Assembly: GCA_014529385.2 (NCBI GenBank)
Contig: CM043954.1
Location: 99,038,747-99,102,746 of the forward strand
Direction of reading: 5' to 3'
Length of the DNA stretch: 64,000 nt
Origin: Adiantum capillus-veneris
Taxonomy: Eukaryota; Streptophyta; Polypodiopsida; Polypodiales; Pteridaceae
Positions 46,080 to 57,382 of this stretch are shown here, piece by piece (positions within the stretch are counted from its first letter, which is position 1; each line of letters begins with the position of its first letter). Under the pieces are notes generated by a model. The model was not told the origin of the DNA. It did no database searches and saw only the letters and a program-made list of their open reading frames with translations. The position numbers and the translations under genes were made by a program.

Positions 46080-46983
46080 GTTCGATTGCCACAAAACCAC
46101 TTGCATGTGACGTCAAAAGCTCAAGGGATGTCGATGGATCACTCCAATACCTAATCCACCTCACACTGGGTAAACCGGCCCCTAGTGATTGGCTTCACAA
46201 AACCTCACGATCCTCCAAAGGCTACAATCCAATTATATGACCGCCTCAAGTGTTCTCCACAATTTGCACATACATAGGCAGTTGCCCATCAGGTGCCACA
46301 TCCCTTTTACATTCTTTGCCTGCAGAATAGACATATTTAATAGGAATTTGAGCATAAGAGCACTTTCTCCTCCATGGGGGCACAAAAACAATGTTAGCGT
46401 GCAAACGGCAAGAAAAAGCAGTGCCTCTATAGCCTTGCACGAATCACACCATCGGAAGGAAGAACTATCACACCGCCTAGAGATTTATGAAAAACCCTTC
46501 AAGCATGGAGCACAGTCAAAATCAAGAGAAACAAAGGACATCATGATGAAGCTCATCTTGTGGAGATGTCTGTAGAGTATCCATAGGCAAAAAACATATG
46601 AAAAATGAAGAAGTTATGGCCACTCGAACATGGAGGTGTCCTTTCTCTTGCTAAAAAATGAGCTCTATGAAAGTTGTGCAGGTTTTGTAGCTATTAAAAT
46701 GGGGGCTCTCTTGTCTTTTATTCTCTAAAAATCTTCTCTCTCCTCTCAACCGACAAAGCTTCATTTGTAGGCACCTTTCAATTGGCTCATTTTTTGCCTT
46801 TTGGGCAAAAAATGAGGTGTCGGTGACCCTTTGACCAAGGGAATGGGGTGGGGACAACTAGCCGGGGACCAAAAAATGTGTCCAAGTGCCTGTCTAAGCT
46901 GGTGGGAACTCAAACATGTGCTACCTCCCTCCCCATGAGCCCACGAGCCCCTTCATAGCCAAGCCTTGTGAGATCCTCTCACT
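46080..46983 (-). other. G3 leader between 5' LTR and gag
   Basis: About 900 bp with no gene. No primer-binding site could be recognised next to the LTR: the minus strand after the LTR reads AGTGAGAGGATCTCACAAGG, in which TGAGAGGATCTCA is an inverted repeat. Confidence 0.45.
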
Positions 46984-47584
46984 TGATACACCCATAATGG
47001 GCTCCCCCTTTAGGCTATATACCCCCCACTCTCCTAGGATAATCCCCCCACCACATGGCACTTCCTCCTCAAGCCTCCCAACTCCCTCATGCACAAAAAT
47101 TTCTAGATTTTTCCCAAAGTAGGAGCACTGCTCGAGCAACTTCCCCAAAGCATAACTTGCCACTCTGGTCACCGAATGACATACTGTAACACACGGATCA
47201 AAACTTATCATCTTAGCTACATCTAGAATTATCAAACCTCAATATTTCTAATTCCAATTGTCAAGTTGGCCCGGTTACCCTTGTTGCATGCACCCACAAT
47301 CATCTTCTAAGTTGAGACCGCCCACTTCGGATGCTCATAACTCATGATGTACAAGTCCGATTCACGAGCTATAAAGCACGGCTGAAAATACTTATTAAAA
47401 ACCATGTCTTGGGGACTCAAACAACCCAAAACATAAGCACCCAATCTTGGAAAAATCACCCTTTGTACATGAATTTTTATGAGGCCACTTCCCAAACTTG
47501 CAAGGCTATGTACACATATATACATGAGGCTACTGGGCAAGATTTTAGGCATGTCCTAGTGACTTTATGCTCATCCAAAAAATG
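46984..47584 (-). mobile_element. 5' LTR of gypsy G3, start degraded
   Basis: Repeats 40089-40792 apart from indels. On the minus strand it ends GGGTGTATCA at 46984. At its start (47584) the match stops 20-25 bp short of the expected TGACAAGATAGG, and 30 bp further the microsatellite begins. Both LTRs have a shared TCTCACT outside the end, which either extends the LTR by 7 bp or is chance. No target duplication is found. Confidence 0.75.
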
Positions 47585-47611
47585 ATTGACAACGTGTACA
47601 GCAAGGAAAGA

Positions 47612-47765
<154 letters not shown>

Positions 47766-47863
47766 ATGAATCGGTTCTATTGATGTGCTTGTATGAGTGA
47801 ACATGAGAGTGACAAAAAAAGAGGGAGATTTGTAAATGATGGATGTTTGATATATATATATAC

Positions 47864-48851
<988 letters not shown>

Positions 48852-49081
48852 TGTTGGAATTAGGGTTGCAGGAAAAAAACACACATCTTGGAGAAGATGA
48901 AGGAAGATCAAGGCACACAATAGAGAGTGTATTACTTAGTGTGCAGTGGAAAGATATTTTAGCCCTAGAGTGATGGGCGTATATACAACGCACGGGGGGA
49001 AAAAACTCATAGTGAGGGAAACAATTTCTCGGCGGTCCTAAGTGTGTTCACACACATCACTACCACATGTATATGTTAACA
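48852..49081 (-). mobile_element. 3' LTR of copia K2
   Basis: 230 bp, on the minus strand TGTTAACATATACATG at 49081 to CTAATTCCAACA at 48852. The ends form the short inverted repeat TGTT/AACA and a purine tract (CCAGGGGGGATT) abuts the start at 49082. Size fits a copia LTR. The 5' LTR lies beyond the right edge of the window. Confidence 0.65.
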
Positions 49082-49093
49082 AATCCCCCCTGG
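49082..49093 (-). promoter_or_regulatory. Polypurine tract of copia K2
   Basis: Minus strand reads CCAGGGGGGATT before the LTR start TGTTAAC. Confidence 0.6.
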
Positions 49094-49157
49094 AGTGATG
49101 CAGTGAACGAGAGCTCGCACATACAGTAAAGGGAAGTGCCATGCCCTGAGGACATCA

Positions 49158-49408
49158 TCAATTCCCAAAGGGGAATAAGCCCAAAGCTTTGCGAAAAGCT
49201 TCGAACTTCTCACGAGACAATGCGTTTGTGAAAAGATCTGCAAGGTTGTCCTGTGTTGGCACATAAGCCAAGGCGATCTCTCCTATTGAGAGCCTCTCCC
49301 TGACATAGTGGTAATGCACCTCGATGTGCTTTGTGCGAGCATGAAAAACCGGGTTCCTTGCAATTGCCAATGTGCTCTGATTGTCAGTATAGATAGTGTT
49401 GGCACTAT
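49158..49408 (-). pseudogene. Ty1/copia K2 RNase H, C-terminal end
   Basis: Minus-strand frame reads TIYTDNQSTLAIARNPVFHARTKHIEV, then HYHYVRERLSIGEIALAYV and the tail PTQDNLADLFTNALSREKFE, ending at TGA 49158. These are the last catalytic D and the closing motif of copia RNase H. Its N-terminal partner is 13 kb away at 62680 because G6 sits in between: the split is exactly at the G6 target duplication. Confidence 0.9.
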
Positions 49409-49413
49409 CATGT
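49409..49413. other. Left target-site duplication of G6
   Basis: CATGT (minus strand ACATG), partner of CCTGT (ACAGG) at 62675-62679 with one mismatch. Joining both sides restores the K2 RNase H frame. Confidence 0.75.
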
Positions 49414-49902
49414 TGGAATTGGAGCTGATATCTTCAGATAGCTGATTCTAGTGTTAGAATTTAGAGCTACTCGTAAGTCGTCAGTTCAGTCAGTGAAACT
49501 GGAATACAGACCAGAGACTGGACTGAAATAGTTATTTGAGCTGAAATAGTATACTAAAATGAGAGACAGACTGGCCAAGTGGAAAAAAGTTTGTCGTTTC
49601 AGGTTCGTAGTCTAAGAACAAGCAGTACAAGGTATAACGGATTGAAGCTCAAATGATTACAGTAGCAGTAATGATTACAAGGTGAAGTTACAGGCGAAGA
49701 GATTGTAGCTTGTAAAATACTTGGAAGTTAAGCCAAGAGAACTAAGAAGCAAGAAGCCCTATTACAATGTAATGGGTCCTATTTATAGCCTTCTAAAAGT
49801 TACTTTAGTAATTGTCGTGGTAATTACTGATGTGTGATTGATCCACTGTTCGGCTTTCCAGGAGATAGATCTCGCCTGTTGGGATTGTCTTCACCTTCTA
49901 CA
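49414..49902 (-). mobile_element. 3' LTR of gypsy G6
   Basis: 489 bp, on the minus strand TGTAGAAGG at 49902 to CCAATTCCA at 49414, preceded by a purine tract. The 5' LTR at 62401-62674 matches from the start to about 310 bp in this copy. TATA box at 49779-49787 (GGCTATAAATAGGACCC). Confidence 0.88.
49779..49787 (-). promoter_or_regulatory. G6 LTR TATA box (3' LTR)
   Basis: Minus strand TATAAATAG, about 115 bp into the LTR, identical in the 5' LTR at 62562-62570. Confidence 0.6.
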
Positions 49903-49919
49903 TCCTTCCCTCCTTTCTT
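49903..49919 (-). promoter_or_regulatory. Polypurine tract of G6
   Basis: Minus strand reads AAGAAAGGAGGGAAGGA directly before the LTR start TGTAGAAGG. The best polypurine tract in the window. Confidence 0.8.
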
Positions 49920-50220
49920 GAATTTTAGTATAACTCCAAAATTTTTGAAAAATCCTTTGCTTGATTCTGAAATGGTATTGAGGAACCCATCTGGGTTTCT
50001 GATTGAGGCCCAAACCTCTAACCCTAAACCCATTTGTCTGTTTGCTGAGTTGGTTGATGCTCCTCATGAGTTGGCCTATGTTCCTCATGATAGTACTCCT
50101 CTGGAGTGGCTAGCTCTTCTGGTATTGCTAGTTTTATGCCATATTTCATGCTTGTTAATTGTGATTCCAAGGGTGCCTAGCCAAAGAAATTCCAACACCT
50201 TATAGAGAAAATCCACCGTC

Positions 50221-50282
50221 TGATTCTGAGATGGAACTACCGAGTATGGAACTACTGATTCTGAGATGGAACTACCGAGTAT
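50221..50282. repeat. 35-bp tandem repeat near the end of G6 ORF3
   Basis: TGATTCTGAGATGGAACTAC plus 15 bases at 50221-50255, followed by a second unit of at least 27 identical bases from 50256. Confidence 0.9.
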
Positions 50283-50958
50283 CCTTCCACTGAACCTGCT
50301 TCCTCTTGCCCTTGTTTTGTGTTGGTGCTTCAGAAGTTCCAATGTTAGCATTGTCCTTCTGGATAAGTCGATAAATGGCCTCCTGTTCAAGCTGATTCTG
50401 CCTTGCAGTGGCCATCTCCAATTCATAAGGCGTGAGAGGATTATATGTTATGGTTTTGGGATCATACAACATGCGTCTACCCTTTGTCAGACGGCATCTG
50501 GACAATTTATGACAATGCGAAGCTGTGTGGATCCATCCTTCTGGGAGAGGCTGATTTGTTTTAATCCTAGCTTCGAAGAGTATCTCAGACATTTCTCTAT
50601 ACTATGGCCCCAGACCTCATTTATCCATAATATCCTTTTTAGGAATCTTAGAGGACTCCACAGTAAGTTGAAGCAGCTGATTTTTTATCTTTGTGAGACC
50701 TTTGAGCTGGATTTTCCATTGTCCCATACAGAGCTTCATCCTCTGTATTTCTCCTTGCAGTTCCAAAACATCATTTAATTGGAGAGCATCATTGATTAGT
50801 GTTTGCCAGGTTTTCCATTCTACAGTGGCTTGCTCATACCGATCCTGAAGATCATCAGTGATGTTATAGTATGTGAGCCGATCCATCGGTTCTAGATATT
50901 GAGGATACAAAGCTAGGAAAAACCTAGGCAGCTCAGTCTCTCTAGCAGGGAATGCATA
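50272..50958 (-). pseudogene. G6 third ORF, 3' part
   Basis: Continuation of the ORF that starts at 56979, separated by copia K1. The minus strand reads YAFPARETELPRFFLALYP at the junction, then MDRLTYYNITDDLQDRYEQA, LQGEIQRMKLCMGQWKIQL and, after TAG and TAG stops near 50617, MSEILFEARIKT to a stop at 50272. Helical, with coiled-coil-like spacing of L and I. No known domain. It lies between integrase and the 3' LTR like ORF3 of G1. The end includes MATARQNQLEQEAIYRLIQK. Confidence 0.6.
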
Positions 50959-50959
50959 C

Positions 50960-51235
50960 TTTTAAGTATGGAGCCTGATTTACCCTTGTAATTTTATGTG
51001 GTAAAAGCGCACATTTGTAAGACCCCCATTATAAGGAGAAGCCATCGTGCGTGAAGGAAAATCACTCGCCGGAAACCAAAATTTTCACAGCCAAAAATCA
51101 GGGGCAACTTTAGGGGCCTCGGCCCCCGAGACTTTTTTTTTCCCTCGCCATAATATTATCGCCGGACGGTGGCCGGAAAGTGGGCGAAAAACAATCGTCG
51201 GTTGGTCGGTGGCCGGTAGTCAATGGCCGGTGGTG
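50960..51235 (+). mobile_element. Truncated 5' LTR of copia K1
   Basis: Matches the start of the 3' LTR (54811 on): TTAAGTATGGAGCCTGATTT, and onward to the GGCCGGTAGTCAATGGCCGG region. It stops near 51235 and runs straight into gag. The rest of the LTR (about 460 bp with the TATA box), the primer-binding site and the gag start are deleted. The second base is T instead of G. Confidence 0.85.
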
Positions 51236-52419
51236 CAGAACACCTAAATGACTTTAACACAAACATAAGTCAACTTCGATCGGTTAAAATCAATTTCGAT
51301 GACAAAGTGCAAGCTCTCCTTATACTATCATCTCTACCGGATAGTTGGGAAAGCCTTGTGATGGCTGTAAGTAATTCTATTTCTGGCACAAATACTCTTA
51401 AGTTTGATGATGTTGTGGGTGTTCTCCGAAGCGAGGAAATACGAAGGAGAAGCACAGGAGAATCATCAAGTGCTGCATTGTCAGTGGAAACAAGAGGAAG
51501 GCCTAAGGAAAGGTTCAAAAACCAAAAGGGTCGTGATCACTCAAGGCGGAGCAAGTCATGCACAAAGTCATTTCTTGAATGTTGGAACTGCGGCAAGAAG
51601 GGCCACATCAAGAAGGATTGCTGGTCCAAGAAGAAGAAGGAGACAGAGTCTCAAGACAACAAGCCAACATCGGAGGCCAATGTGGCAGGTAAAGTAGAGC
51701 AAAATGCTCTAATTCTCTCATTAGACAATGTGTCTAATTCCTGGATAGTAGATTCCGGGGCTTCATTCCATGAGACACCACACAAGCAACATTTCCAAGA
51801 CTACACCAAAGGTAATTTTGGGTATGTATACTTGGGAGATGATGAAGCTTGTGAGATTGTCGGCAAAGGTACAGTTTCTGTCAAAACTACTAACGGAAAT
51901 GAATGGAAGCTTAAAGATGTTAGGCATGTTCCTTCTCTTCGCAACAAATTGATCTCTACAGGACAATTGGACGATGAAGGTCACAACATTGCGTTCGGAA
52001 ACAAACGGTGGAAGATCTCAAAGGGATGTTTGGTGGTTGCCAAGGGAGAAAAAGTCGGTACACTTTACTTGTGTACTGTTAGCACGCAACCTTCAGCTTG
52101 TGCAACAACTATAGAAGTTGACAGTGCGGTGTGGCACTACCGACTTGGGCATATGAGTGCCAAAGGAATGCAAATCCTTCAAACAAAGAAGCGTCTACCA
52201 GGATTGAAAGAAGTAGAGTTCTATGAAGATTGTGTTTATGGTAAACAAAAGAGGGTAAAATTTCAAAAATCAAGAAATGAAAGAAAAAATAAAAAACTTG
52301 AGTTGGTTCATTCTGATGTTTGGGGTCCTGCAAGTACACCATCACTTGGTGGCTCATTATACTATGTAATATTCATAGACGATGCGACTAGAAAAACATG
52401 GGTTTATGTCAAAGAATAA
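51236..52419 (+). pseudogene. Ty1/copia K1 gag, protease and integrase start
   Basis: One open frame to TAA 52417. It holds the Gag end (LILSSLPDSWESLVMAVSNS), zinc knuckle CWNCGKKGHIKKDC at about 51580, protease SWIVDSGASFHETP at 51744, the LRNKLISTGQL block, the integrase zinc domain VWHYRLGHMSAKGM with a damaged CxxC (YEDCVYGKQ), and the catalytic D of LVHSDVWGPA. The N-terminal part of Gag is missing because of the deletion at 51235. A frameshift at the end moves the rest of the integrase to another frame. Confidence 0.9.
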
Positions 52420-52990
52420 ATCCGATGTATTTTCCATATTTCAAAGGTGGAAAGCCTTTGTGGAGAATGAAACAGGTACCAAAGTTAAATGCCTCAGATC
52501 CGACAATTGAGGCGAATATTGCAGCCAAGCTTTTGAAAGATTTTGTGCTAGCAATGGCATTCGGAGGCAAAGGACAACCCCAAGGACACCTCAACAAAAT
52601 GGGATTTCAGAAAGGATGAACAGGACAATCATGGAGTGAGCACGAAGCATGCGGCTACATGCAGGCCTACTGCTTGAGCTTTGGGCGGAACTTGTAAGTA
52701 CGTCTGTGTACTTAATCAATCGGTCACCCTCAACGGCATTGGATGGGGGAGTTCCAGAAGAGTCATGGACAGGTAAACCGGTGAATTATGCATTTCTCAA
52801 AGTGTTTGGGTGTGAGGATTTCATGCACATAGATAGAAGCCTAAGATCAAAGCTAAATGCAAAGTCCAAAAAGTGTTTCTTCATTGGCTATGGAGAAGGT
52901 GACTTTGGGTATCGCCTATAGAATCCTGAAGATGGTAAAATCTTAAGGATTAGGGATGTAATTTTTAACAAAAAAAAATATGTACAAAGA
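52398..52990 (+). pseudogene. Ty1/copia K1 integrase, C-terminal part
   Basis: Several frames. The second D lies near LRSDN in a piece with a TGA (52497-52515), and [20 protein letters not shown] (E) spans frameshifts near 52600. The frame 52649-52921 is open: LWAELVSTSVYLINRSPSTAL, SFLKVFGCE-like KVFGCEDFMHI and KCFFIGYGEG, the copia GKGY block. Followed by a disrupted linker to RT. Confidence 0.88.
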
Positions 52991-53033
52991 TTACTTGGAA
53001 AGATAACAAATAAAAGAAACAGGTGATGAGTAC

Positions 53034-54350
53034 ATGGAGCTTGAGGACGGTGAAGACTCAAGGACTACAAACGGTGACAATGTGCAACAACGTCAACCAA
53101 ATGAGGAGCCTCAACCTATTCCCCGAAGATCTACAAAAGCAAGTATACCTCCAGAAAGGTTTTTTCCTTCCTTCAACCATCTCTTGATCTCAGATTCTGG
53201 AGAGCCAGAATCATACGAAGAAGCTATGCAACATGAATCCAAAGAAGAATGGACAAAGAGCATGCAAGTCGAGATGGACTCACTACATCGCAACCAAACA
53301 TGGGAGTTGGTTGAGTTGCCTAAAGGTAAGCAGGAACTTCAAAACAAATGGGTGTACAAGCTGAAGGAAGAAGAAGGTGGGAAGAAAAGGTACAAGTCTA
53401 GGCTTGTGGTAAAAGGGTTTTCTCAAAAGAAAGATATTGACTTCAATGAAATATTTTCTCCTGTTGTAAAAATGAACTCAATTAGGCTTGTCTTAAGCCT
53501 TGTGGCTGCTCATGATCTAAATCTCGAGCAAATGGATGTAAATACGACATTCCCTCACGGTGACTTAGAGGAGGAAATCTACATGCTTCAACCAAAGGGG
53601 TATGAAGTAAAAGGTAAGGAGAAAATGGTTTGCAGATTAAAGAAGATCTTGTATGGTTTAAAGCAAGCATCAAGACAAACTTGAAGTTTGATCGATGGAT
53701 GTTGGATCATGGATTCACAAGATGCAAATCGGATCACTGCGTCTACACAAAGAATTTGGGAGATGGGAAATTCATCATCCTAATGTTGTATGTTGATGAC
53801 ATGTTGATTGCAAGTGCTAACATGCAGGACATCAAAGATCTAAAAGAGGAGCTGTCTAAATCTTTTTCAATGAAAGATTTAGGTGCTGCAAAGAGGATAC
53901 TTGGTATGAAAATATCAAGGGACAGGACGAAGAAGACAATAAAGCTATCTCCAGAAGATTACATCAAGAAGGTACTAGAAAGGTTTGCAATGCAAAATGC
54001 AAGACCAGTTTCTACACCTTTGGCTGGTCACTTTAAACTAACGAAGGATATGTGTCCAAAGACAAAAGAGGAGATAGCCTATATGTCTAAAGTTCCATAT
54101 GCTGCAGCGGTAGGTTCTCTAATGTATGCTATGGTCTGGACAAGGCCAGAGATTGCACATGCAGTGGGAGTTGTGAGTAGGTTCATGGACAACCCAGGTA
54201 AAGAGCATTGGCAAGCTGTGAAGTGGATACTTAGGTATCTAAAAGGGACAACAACAAATGCTTTGTATTTTGGAGGAACTGATATTTTTCTAGAAGGGTA
54301 TGCTGATGCAGATATGGCAGGTGACAAAGATACTTGAAGGAGAACTACTG
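53034..54350 (+). pseudogene. Ty1/copia K1 reverse transcriptase
   Basis: 53034-53684: a polar linker, then SYEEAMQHESKEEWTKSMQVEMDSLHRNQTW, NKWVYKLKEEEGGKKRYKSRLVVKGFSQ, QMDVNTTFPHGDLEEEIYM and LKKILYGLKQASRQT (GLKQ box). About 10 bp are lost at 53680, then 53690-54337: YVDDMLIAS (catalytic DD, 53788-53814), LGMKISRDR, GSLMYAMVWTRPEIAHAVG and LRYLKGT. TGA at 54335. Best preserved RT in the window. Confidence 0.92.
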
Positions 54351-54751
54351 GCTATGTGTTCACAGTCGGAGGCACAGCACTAAGCTGTGCTTCAAAGTTG
54401 CAGAAAGTGGTCTCACTTTCTACCACGGAAGCAGAGTATGTAGCAATGACGGAGGCAAGCAAAGAAATTTTGTGGCTTCACAGATTCTTAGAAGAGCTTG
54501 GATTCAAACAAGACAATTGTGTCTTGTACAGTGATAGCCAAAGTGCTATCCATCTTGCGAAGAACTCAACCTTTCATTCAAGGACAAAACACATTGAGGT
54601 GAGAAACCACTTCATACGCACTCTTTTGGAAGAGGGACAACTAAAGCTAGGAAAGGTGCATACAAGTGAAAATCCTACATACATGTTTACAAAGGTGGTC
54701 AACAAGGAGAAGTTGAGCTTTTGCTCATCTTCAATCAGCATTCAAGGATAA
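54351..54751 (+). CDS. Ty1/copia K1 RNase H, C-terminal part
   Basis: 131 codons, open: GCASKLQKVVSLSTTEAEYVAMTEASKEILWL (E), LYSDSQSAIHLAKNSTFHSRTKHIEVRNHFIR (D), ENPTYMFTKVVNKEKL. Ends TAA 54749. Catalytic block intact, with the usual ADMFTK changed to TYMFTK. Confidence 0.9.
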
Positions 54752-54799
54752 GAAGCCAGAATGGAAATCAGTCCAGGTTTGGTTTGGAGATCAGTCTCC

Positions 54800-54810
54800 A
54801 AGTGGGAGAT
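54800..54810 (+). promoter_or_regulatory. Polypurine tract of copia K1
   Basis: AAGTGGGAGAT directly before the 3' LTR start TGTTAAG, the usual copia arrangement. Confidence 0.75.
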
Positions 54811-55552
54811 TGTTAAGTATGGAGCCTGATTTACCCTTGTAATTTTATGTGGTAAAAGCGCACATTTGTAAGCCCCCCCATTATGAGGAGAAGCCATCGT
54901 GCGTGAAGGAAAATCACTCGCTGGAAACCAAAATTTTCACGGCCAAAAATCGCCGGAATATTCCTCGCCAATTTTTTTTCCCTCGCCGGAATATTCCTTT
55001 TCGTCGGAATATTTTGGCCGGACGGCGTCCGGAAAGTGGTCGAAAAACAACCGTCGGTTGGTCGGTGGTGGCCGGTAGTCAATGGCCGGTGGCCGTGGTC
55101 GAAAGTCAATGGCCGGTGGCCGGTGGTCGAATTCAAAAGCGGACTTGTCTTCTTAAGGGCAGCCACACATGGGCGGATTGGAGGGTCCGACTTGGACTTA
55201 TCTACACACGGGCGGCTACACATGGCTGCCTCTCATGAGAGAGGGCAACCCTTTTGGCCTATAAAAGGAGGCCATTTCTACACACATTTCATAGTGTGAA
55301 GTTGATGCAACAAGGTGAGTGTGAGGTGGTGAGAGTGAAGCAAGGCGGGAGCTCCATTAAGGGTATAATGTCTTTGTAAACTACTTCTTGTTTTGAAGTA
55401 CTAAAGCCATTGAGTGGTTGCTTTCTCGTGGACGTAGCCCACATTGGGTGAACCGCATATATCATGTGTACTCTCTCTCTCTCTCTACTCTATAATCTCG
55501 TGTATGTAAATTTGTCTCTCTCCATTAAGTAATCTACTCAATTATCTATTTA
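54811..55552 (+). mobile_element. 3' LTR of copia K1
   Basis: About 740 bp starting TGTTAAGTATGG. The right edge is placed at 55552 because beyond it the G6 ORF3 frame resumes: left flank GCATAC and right flank GCTAC look like a target duplication with one base lost. Carries TATAAAAGG at 55260-55268, a CGGCC-rich part and three GGAATATT palindromes. Confidence 0.75.
55260..55268 (+). promoter_or_regulatory. K1 LTR TATA box
   Basis: CCTATAAAAGGAGGCC, about 450 bp into the LTR. Present only in the 3' copy. Confidence 0.6.
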
Positions 55553-56979
55553 GCTACGTCCCTATATCCTGTTTCAACTTCTCGACTTGTTGCTCATTGT
55601 TCCTCAGTTCAGCTTTTAACTTGGTCACTTCATCAGTAGACGCTGGGGCATCCATCATTTGTCTCAAAGCATGGACAATCGTATTCCAGGATGACTGGAT
55701 AAGTACTGAGCAACCATCCATGACCGTCGCTTGGTCAGAGACAACTGGATCATAAACTGTAACAGGAGCCATATACGGTAATGTGGTAAAGTCAGGTTTG
55801 TGCAGGACTAATCGTCCTGTGAGAGGATGAGTCTGCAGCTATTGTAATATGTCCTTCTTGGTTAAGGCTAAAGCCAATTCACTATAACTTTACTAACTAG
55901 ACTAGTAGGTGCTGGACCTTTTCCCTTATAAGTGTGGGTTGTCAACTGATCAGCACTGGTCTTGTCTGGCTGGTCTTTTCCAGCACTGGTGTTTGCTGGA
56001 CTCTGTCCCGCTTTTTGGCTGGTCTCAACAATAATCTTTACTGGAAGCTGTTCTGTCTGGTCTACTGAAGATATTTCAATAGAGACAGTTTTGACTTGAC
56101 TTTCTAGTTGCTTCAGGAAAGCACTGCTCTTGGCCAATGTAGTTTTTGGTCTTTTGGAACTACAAGCTTCCACCTACATGGCCTTTCTCTTTTGTCCAAT
56201 GAGAGCCAATTGATTACCTGGGGTTTCTTCATCTGAGATAAATCAACATTATTAGTTGTTGGGATGGGTTTCTTCCTCGAAGCCATTGATACCTAGTCAT
56301 GAGCATCAGGAGAAGTTGCCTAGTAAAGAAACTGCCAGACATACCAGGCTTTGAAAACAGTCTGAGACTTCAACTTGGCAGTCTGGTGAAGCACACTATG
56401 CGACAAAATCTGACATAAGTTGATTGAAGCTGTGGCATCTAATCTCTTTGCCAGTAACATAGCAAACAGCTTCTCTGAGACATATGTGGGGTTATTTTTC
56501 AAACTCGCAACTTCAGCCACAAACCGTTAAGCAACAGGGACATCCAGACCTGCTACTATTGGAACCCCTTGTGCACTGGCCTTACATTTTTTCTTGGCTC
56601 TGTCATCTTCCTTCAGAGCTGTATTTATCTGTTTTGCAATTGCAACAGTCGGCTTCGGCTCATTTGGCATCTTGAAAGCATAAGAAATGTCATCTGGAGT
56701 TTCTGACACTTTCCTCCCATATACTACAGCACTGCCGTCATCAACATTGAAAGAATCAAGAACCTTCCTAATGATAGCTGTGTCAAACTCAATTCTTGTG
56801 GCTTGCACAACCACATGCAAATCCCACAATCACAGCAATGCTTTTGCTTGCTCGGTAAACACATACCGATGTATCTTACTATGAGGAATAAGTGGTAGAG
56901 AAGCTTTGATAGAGGTGATAAGTGCCGATGTTTCATCTATAGTGTCCTGCATCTTCTCCAACATTTTTCTTCTACCCAT
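55553..56979 (-). pseudogene. G6 third ORF, 5' part
   Basis: From ATG 56979 on the minus strand (MGRRKMLEKMQDTIDETSAL) the frame continues through LWDLHVVVQATRIEFDTAII, VYGRKVSETPDDISYAFKMP, KLFAMLLAKRLDATASINLC and a lysine/threonine-rich part, to EQQVEKLKQDIGT at the copia junction. Stops at about 56832, 56525, 56319 and 56175 and more after 55870. Length with the 3' part about 750 codons. No known domain. It lies 400 bp after integrase in the same direction, so it belongs to the element. Confidence 0.6.
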
Positions 56980-57382
56980 ACAAGGTGAAGAAGATGACTT
57001 TGTAGAAGAAGAAGAAGACTTACCCGAATATTAAGTTCCGTATCTAGGTCTATTTGGTAAAGACAAGCAGCACAATCGACAGTTGCTTCTGATGAAGAAG
57101 TTTGTGGTGGTAGTGAAGAGGCTTCGGAGCTTGGCGATGGGAAATGTGTAATAGCAGGCAGACATCATGCAAGAGACTTATGAGGAAAAATTCCTACTCG
57201 CCTTACTGCTATACACGTTGTTGTCATAAAAGCTCCACTACTTACCGTACCTAGAGTTTTGTGCACTGCCATTGATGTGGCATACATGCATTGGCTAATA
57301 CTCTCCATGTTCCTTGAAATGATTATCACACACAATCCAATTGGCCCTTTTTCCCATAAAAACTGATACTGGCTCTAAAACT
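56980..57382 (-). other. Spacer between G6 integrase and ORF3
   Basis: About 400 bp, no clear frame. Contains a GAAGAA-rich stretch (56985-57025). Confidence 0.5.
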
